Positions 8,284 through 14,744 of a stretch of 32,108 bases of DNA are shown here, piece by piece. Where the stretch lies: the NCBI GenBank assembly GCA_016871575.1, contig VHCW01000053.1:1-32108 (forward strand), in the 5' to 3' direction. The translations under genes were made by a program, and so were the position numbers. The stretch comes from Verrucomicrobiota bacterium. GTDB taxonomy: Bacteria > Verrucomicrobiota > Verrucomicrobiia > Palsa-1439. Under the pieces are notes generated by a model. It was given only the letters and a program-made list of their open reading frames with translations. It was not told the origin of the DNA and searched no databases. Within the stretch, counting starts at the first letter, position 1; each line of letters opens with the position of its first letter.

Positions 8284-9050
8284 TTGCCCGGTCCAAACGT
8301 CCATGTTAGTCCGACAGTCGCCGTGACGTCGGGCGCGGGCCGGCGCAGGCCGCCGCCGATGGCGGCGTCGAGCACCAGCGAGTCGGTCAGTTGCCAGCGC
8401 ACGCCGCCGCGCACGTGGGCGTCAACGTCGTGCGTCGTGATCAACGGTGTTTCGGCGAACACCTCCGCAACAAGCTGCCACTTCGCTGCGACTTGGTAAT
8501 CCACTGCAAGACCGTAGTGCAGGACATCGGCAAACGTCTCGTCGGAACGGTCGCCCGTCCAAGTGTGGCCGATGTTGAGGTGCAGGTTGCACTTCTTTGT
8601 CAGTGCCTTTGACACAATCCACATCAGGTCAAAATCCGTCCGGCCCGTGCCCAACCCCTTCTCGTAGCTGGCCGTCGGGAATTTCACCGTCAACACGAGC
8701 GACTGGTCGGCCCAGAACCGGTCCGCGGTGAGCACTTTCAGCTTCGAGCCGAGCGTCAGGTCGCCCATGTCGGTCACGGCTTTTTCGGCGCCGAGCTCTT
8801 CCTTTTGTTCCTCGATCTGGCCACCGAAGCCGGCGCCGATTTCCCAGCGCGGCAACAACCCGTAGGCCAGCCCAAACGGGAAATCAAAATGCGTTAATCC
8901 GTTGTTACGGACGTAGCCGAGGCCCGCCTCGAACTCGAACTGCCGATGCGCGACCGGCTCCGCGTCGTCAATGGTCAAAGGACGCCCTGCATGAACGCTG
9001 GACGCGACACAGGCGAGCGCACTGAGCAGCAGGGCAAGAGACCAACTCAC
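8280..9050 (-). CDS. MetA-like outer-membrane protein (phenol-degradation MetA family)
   Basis: A 256-residue exported protein with a signal peptide (MSWSLALLLSALACVASSVH-A-G) followed by amphipathic beta strands. They have the typical alternation and phrases of the Phenol_MetA_deg outer-membrane family: FEFEAGLGYVRNNG, FPFGLAYGLLPRWEIGAGFG, and a C-terminal VTATVGLTWTFG strand. Members are predicted beta-barrel transporters of unclear substrate. The start is a GTG one base after the cytochrome c stop. Its end overlaps the feoB start. In this operon it may admit or sense iron or a chelate across the outer membrane; that is inferred from position only. Confidence 0.75.
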   Translation of the reverse strand: MSWSLALLLSALACVASSVHAGRPLTIDDAEPVAHRQFEFEAGLGYVRNNGLTHFDFPFGLAYGLLPRWEIGAGFGGQIEEQKEELGAEKAVTDMGDLTLGSKLKVLTADRFWADQSLVLTVKFPTASYEKGLGTGRTDFDLMWIVSKALTKKCNLHLNIGHTWTGDRSDETFADVLHYGLAVDYQVAAKWQLVAEVFAETPLITTHDVDAHVRGGVRWQLTDSLVLDAAIGGGLRRPAPDVTATVGLTWTFGPGK

Positions 9051-9051
9051 G

Positions 9052-9330
9052 TCAGCGACCTCCTTTCACTACCGCATTAGTGGTGAGGCGCGCGGCGGCA
9101 GCGTAAGCGTTCAAGTCAGCAATCTGTGACTCGGTGAGCGGGACTTTCTTCCGCATCTTCTGCATCCAACTATCCCACTCGGTTTCGTTGTACTTCGCCG
9201 GGTCGTAGAGCTTGTGGCAACTCGCACACTTGGCGACGTAGAGTTTGCGCCCGACAGGCGGCTCTGCGCCCGCCGCGCCGACGAGCGGCGCGGCGAGCAA
9301 CAGGCCGAGAATGACGGTACACATTCGCAT
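9052..9330 (-). CDS. Small exported cytochrome c
   Basis: A 92-residue monoheme c-type cytochrome. MRMCTVILGLLLAAPLVGAAGA is a signal peptide, followed by the heme site CASCH (about 34-38, in YVAKCASCHKLYD). A W..WMQKM segment could supply the axial methionine, and the C-terminal helix contains the LTESQIADLNAYAA pattern. It therefore acts in the periplasm as an electron carrier or redox domain. The ATG at 9330 overlaps the stop of the upstream beta-barrel gene (ATGA), which fixes the start; the open frame continues upstream to 9462 only as a shadow. Presence between two outer-membrane genes in an iron operon suggests ferric/ferrous redox chemistry (inference). Confidence 0.88.
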   Translation of the reverse strand: MRMCTVILGLLLAAPLVGAAGAEPPVGRKLYVAKCASCHKLYDPAKYNETEWDSWMQKMRKKVPLTESQIADLNAYAAAARLTTNAVVKGGR

Positions 9331-10151
9331 CAGAAGTGGATCCCAATCAGGAGACGGACCTCGACGCGCTCGTGGGCGTCGAGCACGAAGTTCGGATTGC
9401 CGTCCGGGTTGCCGACGAGGTTTCGCCCGTAAATCTGTGGTTGGACGGCGAGCGTGGCCCACCAGCGTTCACAGGTGTAGTTCACCGTCGGCCCGAGGAA
9501 CAGCGCAACGTGTTTCCACTCGCGATACTCCTCGATCTCGGAAACGACGCGGAACTCACAACCAAGCGACCAACGTTTGGCGATCTGTCGAGTCAGGCCA
9601 AAGTCCAGTTCGAGTTCACCTTCGGTCTCGTGCTCGTGGAGGTTCCATTCGGTTTCGTGGACGAGGTTGAGCGCCCATTTCCAGTCGCCGTGGCGCTGGC
9701 CGAGGATGATCTTTTGTTCAAGCGCGGCCTCCTCGCCGGAGTAACGCGGCTCCAGATACAACGTCAGCCCGACCTTATGCTCCGCCGGGTTCCAGAGCAT
9801 GTAACGGTTCTCCAGCGACACACCGCGGAACTTGAACTCCGAGGTCGAGATCCCCGTGTCGGTGTCCTTGTAACTGTCATGACGGCCATTGAGGTAGAGA
9901 GAGGCGGTGTAACGGTCAGTCACGCCGTACTCGAACTCTTCCCGGATGTCCCAACGAGTGAAGTTCGCCTTGCCTGCCTGGTCGCTGCGCCCGGCGCGCA
10001 AGGTCACCCACTGTTCGAATTCCGCCGCGCCTGCCGGCAGGACTTCCGGTTCATACGTGTATGCGAACCGCCGCTCCGTTGCGGAAGCGGCTCCGAGGCT
10101 CGCGGTCCACACGATCAATGCTACGATACATATCTTCTTGCTGCACTGCAT
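9330..10151 (-). CDS. Outer-membrane beta-barrel-like protein of the iron operon
   Basis: A 273-residue protein with a signal peptide (MQCSKKICIVALIVWTASLG, cut near ASA-TE). Its body is built of alternating aromatic/charged strands (RFAYTYEPEVLPAGAAEFEQ, REEFEYGVTDRYTASLYLNG, KVGLTLYLEPRYSGEE), ending in the phenylalanine expected of an outer-membrane barrel (LLIGIHF). The ATG at 10151 has AGGAGAT eight bases upstream; the open frame to 10406 is not coding beyond that. It resembles hypothetical barrel proteins of the DUF6662 type, but I am not certain of the family. It lies 191 bp after the DtxR-type gene and overlaps the cytochrome gene. Confidence 0.75.
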   Translation of the reverse strand: MQCSKKICIVALIVWTASLGAASATERRFAYTYEPEVLPAGAAEFEQWVTLRAGRSDQAGKANFTRWDIREEFEYGVTDRYTASLYLNGRHDSYKDTDTGISTSEFKFRGVSLENRYMLWNPAEHKVGLTLYLEPRYSGEEAALEQKIILGQRHGDWKWALNLVHETEWNLHEHETEGELELDFGLTRQIAKRWSLGCEFRVVSEIEEYREWKHVALFLGPTVNYTCERWWATLAVQPQIYGRNLVGNPDGNPNFVLDAHERVEVRLLIGIHF

Positions 10152-10242
10152 GGTCCATCTCCTGAATACTGAGACTGGCACGGGTCTCTTGTGTTGGGCG
10201 GGACGCACTTCGCTGTTGCCAGCGCTGAGCGTTCCCGCTACT

Positions 10243-10261
10243 GTTCGTTTCGAGAACGAAC
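10243..10261. promoter_or_regulatory. Inverted repeat upstream of the outer-membrane/Feo genes
   Basis: GTTCGTT and AACGAAC face each other across a 5-base spacer, about 92 bp upstream of the 10151 start. The 191-bp gap between the regulator gene and the barrel gene could hold a second, internal promoter, and this repeat is its best operator candidate. No clear promoter hexamers were assigned. Confidence 0.35.
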
Positions 10262-10342
10262 CTGTTTCGTTTCTCGCTGGGGGCTGCGATGCGGGGTGCC
10301 AATCCATGCTCGCGCCCTCAGTCTTTTTCTGTACGACAAATC

Positions 10343-10888
10343 CTAGGGCTGCGGTGACGCTCCTTCCTTCGGCGACAGCCGCGCCAACAGACATCGCCCC
10401 GCGCACAACTCACATCGCCCCGGCGTGGGACAGTCCGCCTCAAACCGGCGGAACCGCCGCAACAGGTCATTCGCCGAAGTGTCTTCAGAAGCCAGAAACT
10501 TCATGAACTGGACCAACCGCTCTGCCGTCTTGGGACTGATCAGGTGCTCAATCTTGCAACTGTCCACATCGGCTTGTTCCGGCGATAACCCCAACGCCTC
10601 GCACAAGAACATTTTCAGTGCCTCGCGCTTTGCCAGCACGGCATCCACAATCTCCTGACCATGCGGCGAGAGCTTGACCATCCGATGCTCGTCGGTCACC
10701 ACCAGCTTGCGCTTCTTTAGGGTGCGCATCGCAAGCGAGACGCTGCCGCGGGTGATGCCGAGTTGCTTGGCGATGTCGGAGACGCGCGCCCAGCCGCCGT
10801 ACTGCTGGCCCATCTCGTGGATGGCCAGCAGATGATGTGCGGCGCTGTGCGTCAGCTCGTTAGCGTCAAATTCCTTCCAAGTTTCCAT
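10343..10888 (-). CDS. DtxR/MntR-family metal-dependent transcriptional regulator
   Basis: A 181-residue regulator with a winged helix (about 30-75: VSDIAKQLGITRGSVSLAMR) and the DtxR dimerisation/metal-binding domain (about 95-135). The motif C111-K-I-E114-H115-LIS matches the Cys/Glu/His metal ligands of DtxR/MntR. There is no C-terminal SH3 domain. Instead the tail has C153, C159, C162 and C166 (CPTPGRCELCAGRC), unlike ordinary DtxR and able to bind zinc or an Fe-S cluster. It is the first gene of the iron operon and probably represses the operon when ferrous iron is plentiful. A palindrome overlapping its promoter suggests autoregulation. Confidence 0.9.
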   Translation of the reverse strand: METWKEFDANELTHSAAHHLLAIHEMGQQYGGWARVSDIAKQLGITRGSVSLAMRTLKKRKLVVTDEHRMVKLSPHGQEIVDAVLAKREALKMFLCEALGLSPEQADVDSCKIEHLISPKTAERLVQFMKFLASEDTSANDLLRRFRRFEADCPTPGRCELCAGRCLLARLSPKEGASPQP

Positions 10889-10900
10889 GGGCGCGTTGAG

Positions 10901-10930
10901 ATACTATACAACTGTTTGGTATGTCAAACA
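10901..10930 (-). promoter_or_regulatory. Promoter and operator-like palindrome of the dtxR-feo operon
   Basis: Reading the minus strand, TTGACA (10922-10927) and a -10-like TAGTAT (10901-10906) are 15 bp apart. A perfect palindrome TGTTTG-N6-CAAACA (10913-10930) overlaps the -35 box, 25 bp upstream of the regulator ATG. That is a natural position for metal-responsive autorepression. The spacing is short for a consensus promoter. Confidence 0.5.
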
Positions 10931-10935
10931 ATTTT

Positions 10936-12294
10936 CTAGTAAACGAATGCTTCCACTTCGTAACGAGCAACATACGGCTTAGGAAAAATCTGTAATCCCG
11001 CGCGGATTTCCTGTTCTTGGTTCCGGATTTGTTCCGGCGACAACAACGGCGCGTCGTACGCGCTCCCCGGCTTCACCACCAGCGGCGAGAAGTAAATGTA
11101 GTCGCCCTTGCCGAGCGGCAACGCGTTCAGCACGCGCACCGTCTCCCGCACGTGCGCTTCCGCAAACCGCTCCCCGCCCGCCCCGAGCAACACGATCACG
11201 CCGACTGATGTTCCGGCTGCCTTCGCTGCGGTCACGGTTGCCACAACGCTCTCCGCAGTCGCCGGCTTGCGGAGCCAACGCAACAGTTCATCGCTGCCGG
11301 TTTCCATGCCGACATAGATGCGACTAAGACCGAGTTGTGCAAGCGCAGCGAAGTCAGGCCGCCGCGTGAAGGTGTCAACAAACGATGCAATGCCGGTAAA
11401 TAGTGGAACGGGCGTCTCGCCTGTTCGGGATGGCGGGTTCCCCGAAGAAACGGGCGGGACGCCCATTCTACTACCGCTGCCGAAACAAAACCGGAACTTG
11501 TCGTGGATGATCCGCAACATCTCCATCAGCGTCTCGTGCGGCAACATCAGCGCGTTGGCTTCGCCGAGGAAGATCGAGTTGCGATGAGTCTTGCCGTGGA
11601 AGGCGACGACGGCGTCAACGTGCGCCACGAATTCTTCCGGCGTTTTCGCGCGGAACGAACGGTCCCGGTAAAAATCGCAGAACAGACAACCGTGATACGC
11701 GCAGCCTTCCGTCGCCTGGAACACGAGCGCGTTGTACTGGTCCGGCGGCAGGATCGCGACGTCGCGGTACAACGCCCGGAAACTGGCCGCGTCGGCGTGC
11801 GAGGCGGCAATGTCGAAGTGCGCAGCGAGTTCGAGGAGTGGCCGAAACAATTCCGGAGCATTTTCCGGCCGCGCGAATTCGATTCCGGAGGGCGACGCTC
11901 CGTCGTCGCCCTTCCCGCCCGTGGCGCTGACGGAGCAGCGCCCTCCGGAGAAAGCCTCCAAGACGCGCAGCACACGCTCGCGAGCGCGCTCGATGATCGA
12001 GTCGTCGGCGACGATTTCCCGACGGATGCCTTCGCTTTTGGTGGTGTGGAGGATTTTCCCGGAGAGCGAGCGTCGGTGGTAGTCGGCAAGCGTGACGAAC
12101 TTGGTGAACCGTCCTTGGAGGTCGTAGTGCAGCGCGATGTCATCGCTGAACGTCAGCGTGAACTCGGCGGGGCCGAGCGCGAGATAGACTTTGGTGTTGT
12201 CGGGAAGTCGAAGCTGGAGGCCGACACTGAATCCCGGCACGTCCGCGAGGGAGCGGTCGCGTTGGTAGCGGAGGATGTCAGGCTGGTTGTCCAC
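10936..12294 (-). CDS. Radical SAM protein of unknown function
   Basis: A 452-residue protein starting with GTG at 12294. The [4Fe-4S]/SAM site is EGCAYHGCLFCDFY (about 211-224), a C-x4-C-x2-C spacing like that of B12-independent radical SAM proteins with TEGCxxxxCTFC motifs. Downstream are a GEANALML glycine-rich strand and IYVGMETGSDELL (about 350), typical of the TIM barrel. The N-terminal 150 residues are unfamiliar. Two palindromic repeats (11401-11473 and 11884-11949) add low-complexity segments in frame. It is upstream of, and convergent in strand with, the iron operon. Truncated copies of its 5' end occur at 13964-14106 and 14745-14874. Substrate unknown. Confidence 0.85.
   Translation of the reverse strand: MDNQPDILRYQRDRSLADVPGFSVGLQLRLPDNTKVYLALGPAEFTLTFSDDIALHYDLQGRFTKFVTLADYHRRSLSGKILHTTKSEGIRREIVADDSIIERARERVLRVLEAFSGGRCSVSATGGKGDDGASPSGIEFARPENAPELFRPLLELAAHFDIAASHADAASFRALYRDVAILPPDQYNALVFQATEGCAYHGCLFCDFYRDRSFRAKTPEEFVAHVDAVVAFHGKTHRNSIFLGEANALMLPHETLMEMLRIIHDKFRFCFGSGSRMGVPPVSSGNPPSRTGETPVPLFTGIASFVDTFTRRPDFAALAQLGLSRIYVGMETGSDELLRWLRKPATAESVVATVTAAKAAGTSVGVIVLLGAGGERFAEAHVRETVRVLNALPLGKGDYIYFSPLVVKPGSAYDAPLLSPEQIRNQEQEIRAGLQIFPKPYVARYEVEAFVY
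11401..11473. repeat. Imperfect palindromic repeat inside the radical SAM gene (site 1)
   Basis: The left arm (11401-11426, starting TAGTGGAACGGGCGTCTCGC) and right arm (11447-11473) are inverted copies with about four mismatches around a GC-rich centre. It encodes the proline-rich insert MGVPPVSSGNPPSRTGETP between FGSGS and the FTGIASFVDTF strand of the enzyme. Confidence 0.7.
11884..11949. repeat. Imperfect palindromic repeat inside the radical SAM gene (site 2)
   Basis: Two 27-base arms (11884-11910 and 11923-11949), both beginning TCCGGAGGGCG when read inward, flank a 12-base centre; the arms differ at a few positions. The 66-bp unit is a multiple of three and encodes the insert SGGRCSVSATGGKGDDGASP, so the reading frame is kept. 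Confidence 0.72.
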
Positions 12295-12334
12295 GTAGGA
12301 AGTGTAGCGCGCCGCGGAAGTTCACGCCAGCGGC

Positions 12335-12353
12335 GAATGTTCCGGCTTGTTCC
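12335..12353. repeat. AATGTTCCGG motif upstream of the radical SAM gene
   Basis: GAATGTTCCGGCTTGTTCC lies 41 bp upstream of the radical SAM start, in the divergent region shared with the MNT gene. A near-identical block occurs at 14990-15011, upstream of the third copy of the gene's 5' end, and the core AATGTTCCG recurs at 13871 and 18051. It may be an operator or a remnant of duplicated upstream DNA. Confidence 0.4.
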
Positions 12354-12381
12354 TTGGTGGGGTGCAGGGCATATTATCAGC

Positions 12382-12672
12382 ATGAATCGTGATGAAGTCA
12401 TCCAACGACTCCGCCAACGGCAGGAGGAATTGCGTCGTCGCTTCCGGGTGCGGCGATTGGCGGTGTTCGGCTCGTATGCGCATGACGTTCAACGCCCCGA
12501 CAGCGATCTGGATTTGCTGGTGGAGTTTGAGGAGACGCCGGGGTTGTTTGATTTTGTCCGCTTGAAGGACGCCCTCACGCAGTTGCTCGGTGTGAAGGTG
12601 GATTTGGTGATGGAAGACGCCCTGCGGCCCCGGCTGCGCCAACAGGTGTTGCGCGACGCCATTGCAATATGA
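12382..12672 (+). CDS. mntA: MNT-type nucleotidyltransferase antitoxin (MntA-like)
   Basis: A 96-residue minimal nucleotidyltransferase. The Pol-beta active-site motif is visible: FGSY (29-32), then the catalytic pair in SDLDLLVEF (D42, D44). In HepT/MntA type VII toxin-antitoxin systems this protein transfers AMP to a tyrosine of the HEPN toxin and so silences it. The gene ends in an ATGA overlap with the HEPN gene, as is usual. The ATG at 12382 follows a TATTAT box by only a few bases, so the leader may be very short. Confidence 0.88.
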   Translation: MNRDEVIQRLRQRQEELRRRFRVRRLAVFGSYAHDVQRPDSDLDLLVEFEETPGLFDFVRLKDALTQLLGVKVDLVMEDALRPRLRQQVLRDAIAI

Positions 12673-13016
12673 CCGCGCCCCGCGACTTTGTGGCCTACCT
12701 GTGTGACATCCGAGATGCCGCCGTCAAGGCGCAGCAGTTTGTGGCGGGCATGACGTTTGAACAGTTCACGGCGGATGAAAAGACCTCTTTTGCGGTGGTG
12801 CGCTGCTTGGAAATCATTGGCGAGGCTGCTGGACGGATTCCCGCGTCGCTACAGGCGAAGTATCCGGGATTGCCGTGGCGGGAAATGACCGGGATGCGCC
12901 ACGTGCTGATTCACGATTACATGGGCATCAACTACGGCGTGGTCTGGAAGACGGTGCAAGAGGATTTACCGCCCTTGTTGCCGCAACTCGACCAAATGAT
13001 CGCTGAGAATTCGTAA
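12669..13016 (+). CDS. hepT: HEPN-domain toxin (HepT-like, DUF86)
   Basis: A 115-residue all-helical HEPN RNase toxin. The active-site motif R-x4-H-x-Y is exact (R77, H82, Y84 in RHVLIHDY), and the tyrosine is the residue AMPylated by the partner MNT protein in characterised HepT/MntA pairs. The RCLEIIGEAA helix (about 45-54) is typical of DUF86. Start codon overlaps the antitoxin stop (ATGA), giving coupled translation. Confidence 0.9.
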   Translation: MTAPRDFVAYLCDIRDAAVKAQQFVAGMTFEQFTADEKTSFAVVRCLEIIGEAAGRIPASLQAKYPGLPWREMTGMRHVLIHDYMGINYGVVWKTVQEDLPPLLPQLDQMIAENS

Positions 13017-13047
13017 GCCGCTGCGGCTTGAAGTAGAAGCGCTACTT
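13015..13047. terminator. Tandem hairpins between convergent toxin-antitoxin genes
   Basis: AAGCCG-ctg-CGGCTT (13015-13029) and AAGTAG-aagcg-CTACTT (13031-13047) lie between the convergent HEPN gene and the AbiEii-like gene, whose stop is in the second hairpin. They could act as a bidirectional terminator, but there is no strong T run on either strand. Confidence 0.4.
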
Positions 13048-13503
13048 GTTCGCCGAGGATTTCAGTTTCTTGACTTCGCGGAGGATGCGGGCGTCGTCTT
13101 GATGGCGCGGGGTCGCAATCTTCGATTTGATGCGAATCAGACTGTCGAGATCAATCCAGTTGGCCGGGGCGCGGCCGTACCGGCCTCGGATTCGCTTGCC
13201 CCACGCCGTGGCGAAGCGGACGCCCGTGACTTGCTGGAGCAAATCAATGCGATTCGGCGGCAGCCCGATTTGTACAATCTGCTCAAGGTCACCGTGCTCC
13301 AACAACAACGGGCTGCCAAACTCCGTCAACGCTTGGTTGGCGCGGCGGATATTCTGCTCGGCAGGATCAATCCACAAATCAATGTCTTTCGTGAAGCGCG
13401 GCTTGGCGTGATAGATGAATGCCAAGCCGCCAATGATGAGGTAGCGGACACGATGCCGCGCCAGCAGGTTCAAGATGTCTTCGAAATCGCGGATGGTTTG
13501 CAT
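13042..13503 (-). CDS. AbiEii-like nucleotidyltransferase (putative toxin)
   Basis: A 153-residue protein with the nucleotidyltransferase core GGLAFIYHAKPRFTKDIDLW: the GG helix (about 25) and the catalytic D-x-D (KDIDLWID, about 39-46). This pattern is shared with AbiEii/DUF6036-type proteins, which in abortive-infection systems modify tRNA or other targets. The C-terminal part has LDSLIRIKSK, also seen in this group. It starts 6 bp after a small basic protein gene, its likely partner. Assignment as a toxin is by family analogy; the family also includes proteins of unknown role. Confidence 0.75.
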   Translation of the reverse strand: MQTIRDFEDILNLLARHRVRYLIIGGLAFIYHAKPRFTKDIDLWIDPAEQNIRRANQALTEFGSPLLLEHGDLEQIVQIGLPPNRIDLLQQVTGVRFATAWGKRIRGRYGRAPANWIDLDSLIRIKSKIATPRHQDDARILREVKKLKSSANK

Positions 13504-13509
13504 AGCCGG

Positions 13510-13704
13510 TCAGCGGCGACGGTGTTTGCGTCCAGCCGTGACTGCGGCGAGGTCGGCACGGAGTGCGACCAGTGCGGACAGGCGTTGCTCCGGTGTCTGA
13601 CGTTGCCAGAACTCCAAGTCCCACCGGTCGGCTTCCGCAAAACCGCGCGCTCGATGCGCGGTGATGATGCGTTTGCGTCGCCGTGTTCGTTCTTGGATGC
13701 TCAT
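13510..13704 (-). CDS. Small basic protein, putative partner of the AbiEii-like enzyme
   Basis: A 64-residue protein starting at the ATG 13704 (GGA four bases upstream); a GTG at 13716 would add four residues. It is rich in arginine at both ends and carries RWDLEFWQRQTPEQRLSALV in the middle, a pattern that accompanies nucleotidyltransferase genes in other genomes as I recall it. The position directly upstream and the 6-bp gap to that gene suggest an antitoxin or targeting partner. No known domain recognised. Confidence 0.6.
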   Translation of the reverse strand: MSIQERTRRRKRIITAHRARGFAEADRWDLEFWQRQTPEQRLSALVALRADLAAVTAGRKHRRR

Positions 13705-13758
13705 TTGTCCGAACACAGTCTATCGCAATCCATTGAGAGTCACAACACTGAACAACTT

Positions 13759-13863
13759 CTGTCATTCCGAGCTTGCGAGGAATCTCAAATCTTCTTTCGG
13801 AGGGATTCCAGACGCCGTCCTGAGTCCGACGAAGGAGATTCCTCGACAAGCTCGGAATGACAG
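13759..13863. repeat. MITE-like inverted repeat
   Basis: Left arm 13759-13786 and right arm 13835-13863 are inverted copies (CTGTCATTCCGAGCTTG, then CGAGGAATCTC) with one base missing in the left arm and a 48-base centre. The sequence matches a class of non-coding palindromic repeats scattered through many bacterial genomes. No transposase is present, so it would be non-autonomous. Confidence 0.7.
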
Positions 13864-13888
13864 GAGGGAAAATGTTCCGTCAAACTGG

Positions 13889-13908
13889 CATGCTAAAATT
13901 TTAGCATG
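13889..13908. repeat. Perfect 20-bp AT-centred palindrome
   Basis: CATGCTAAAATTTTAGCATG is a perfect palindrome between the MITE-like repeat and the second copy of the radical SAM 5' end. It could be an operator or a cruciform site; nothing adjacent clearly uses it. Confidence 0.55.
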
Positions 13909-13963
13909 GATTGTGTTCCGGAAATGGTACGGAGATTACGGCGTGTGTTTGTTGTCGCGGAAG

Positions 13964-14106
13964 GTCAGCGTGAACTCGGCGGGGCCGAGCGCGAGGTAAA
14001 CCTGCGTGCTGTCCGGTAGACGCAGTTGCAGCCCGACACTGAATCCCGGCACGTCCGCGAGGGAGCGGTCGCGTTGGTAGCGGAGGATGTCAGGTTGGTT
14101 GTCCAC
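13964..14106 (-). pseudogene. Truncated copy B of the radical SAM gene 5' end
   Basis: These 143 bp align without gaps to the first 143 bp of the radical SAM gene (12152-12294), starting at the same GTG. About 60 bp next to the start are nearly identical, but the next 48 bp differ at about 13 positions, mostly in third codon positions. So this copy derives from a diverged functional homologue, not from a recent duplication. Homology stops on both sides: at the start codon, and after FTLTF. The rest of the gene is missing. Confidence 0.75.
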
Positions 14107-14112
14107 GCGGCA

Positions 14113-14370
14113 TCAATCGCCCGACTCGATGGCGACGATGCGGATTTCCTTCACGGCGTGGTCGGGCCAATAGGTGATCAGGTGTTTGCCGTGCAGTTTG
14201 ACCTGTAACGGTCGCCCGGTGTCATCCGTCTCCACGAAGTCGCCTTCCAGACTCGGAGTTTCACGCAACTGTTCCAAGAAGCGGGTGAGAGCGCGTCGGC
14301 CGGAGGATTTGGAGGCCAGGAGGAACAGCACGGCATCTTCGTGCAGCACAATCTCCCAGCGGCGTGTCAT
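14113..14370 (-). CDS. RelE/ParE-superfamily toxin (HigB/Gp49-like)
   Basis: An 85-residue basic protein with features of RelE/ParE/HigB toxins: an N-terminal helix (EDAVLFLLASKSSGRRALTR), then TPSLEGDFVETDDTGRPLQV and the final strands KLHGKHLITYWPDHAVKEIRI. Such toxins cleave ribosome-bound mRNA or block gyrase. Its ATG overlaps the stop of the upstream partner gene (ATGA). The order antitoxin-toxin is common. Confidence 0.65.
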   Translation of the reverse strand: MTRRWEIVLHEDAVLFLLASKSSGRRALTRFLEQLRETPSLEGDFVETDDTGRPLQVKLHGKHLITYWPDHAVKEIRIVAIESGD

Positions 14371-14579
14371 AGACCGCTCTGGTCGAGTTGGCGGCAGAGA
14401 CGAGCCACCGTCTTGAGGGACACTTTCTTCCCGGCGTCCATCTGGCGCATCCGCGCGCCGAGTTTCTGGCGGTGGACGGGATCGTCAACGCGCGCCAAGT
14501 GCTTCAAGTAGGCACGCATGAACGCGCGGTTGGCGTCGCTCATCTGGTCAATGGATTGTTTCAGTTCCAGCGTGCTCAT
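14367..14579 (-). CDS. Putative antitoxin of the RelE/ParE-like toxin
   Basis: A 70-residue, helix-rich protein starting MSTLELKQSIDQMSDANRAF at the ATG 14579; the open frame goes on to 14615 but the sequence there is not protein-like. It has a short basic C-terminus (KKVSLKTVARLCRQLDQSGL) and overlaps the toxin start. No classical DNA-binding fold is obvious. Its role is inferred from gene pairing. Confidence 0.6.
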   Translation of the reverse strand: MSTLELKQSIDQMSDANRAFMRAYLKHLARVDDPVHRQKLGARMRQMDAGKKVSLKTVARLCRQLDQSGL

Positions 14580-14744
14580 CGCAAGGAATCTTACATGGCG
14601 ACGTCCGCATTGCAAGGCGCTTCTCCGTCAGAAACAAAACACGGCAAAATAGCCGCAAAGAGGCGCAAAATGCGCAACACACAGATCGCAATCCGATTCT
14701 TGTGTCTTCTGCGACTTTTTGCGGCCAATCAGGTTTTGTCGGCG

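Noticed and set aside
13379-13849. 156-codon minus-strand frame through the MITE-like repeat
   Set aside because: Overlaps the small partner and nucleotidyltransferase genes in another frame and crosses the palindromic repeat.
14548-14744. C-terminal part of the frame that begins with copy C
   Set aside because: Runs across the antitoxin upstream region with no protein-like composition; only the first 43 codons derive from the radical SAM gene.
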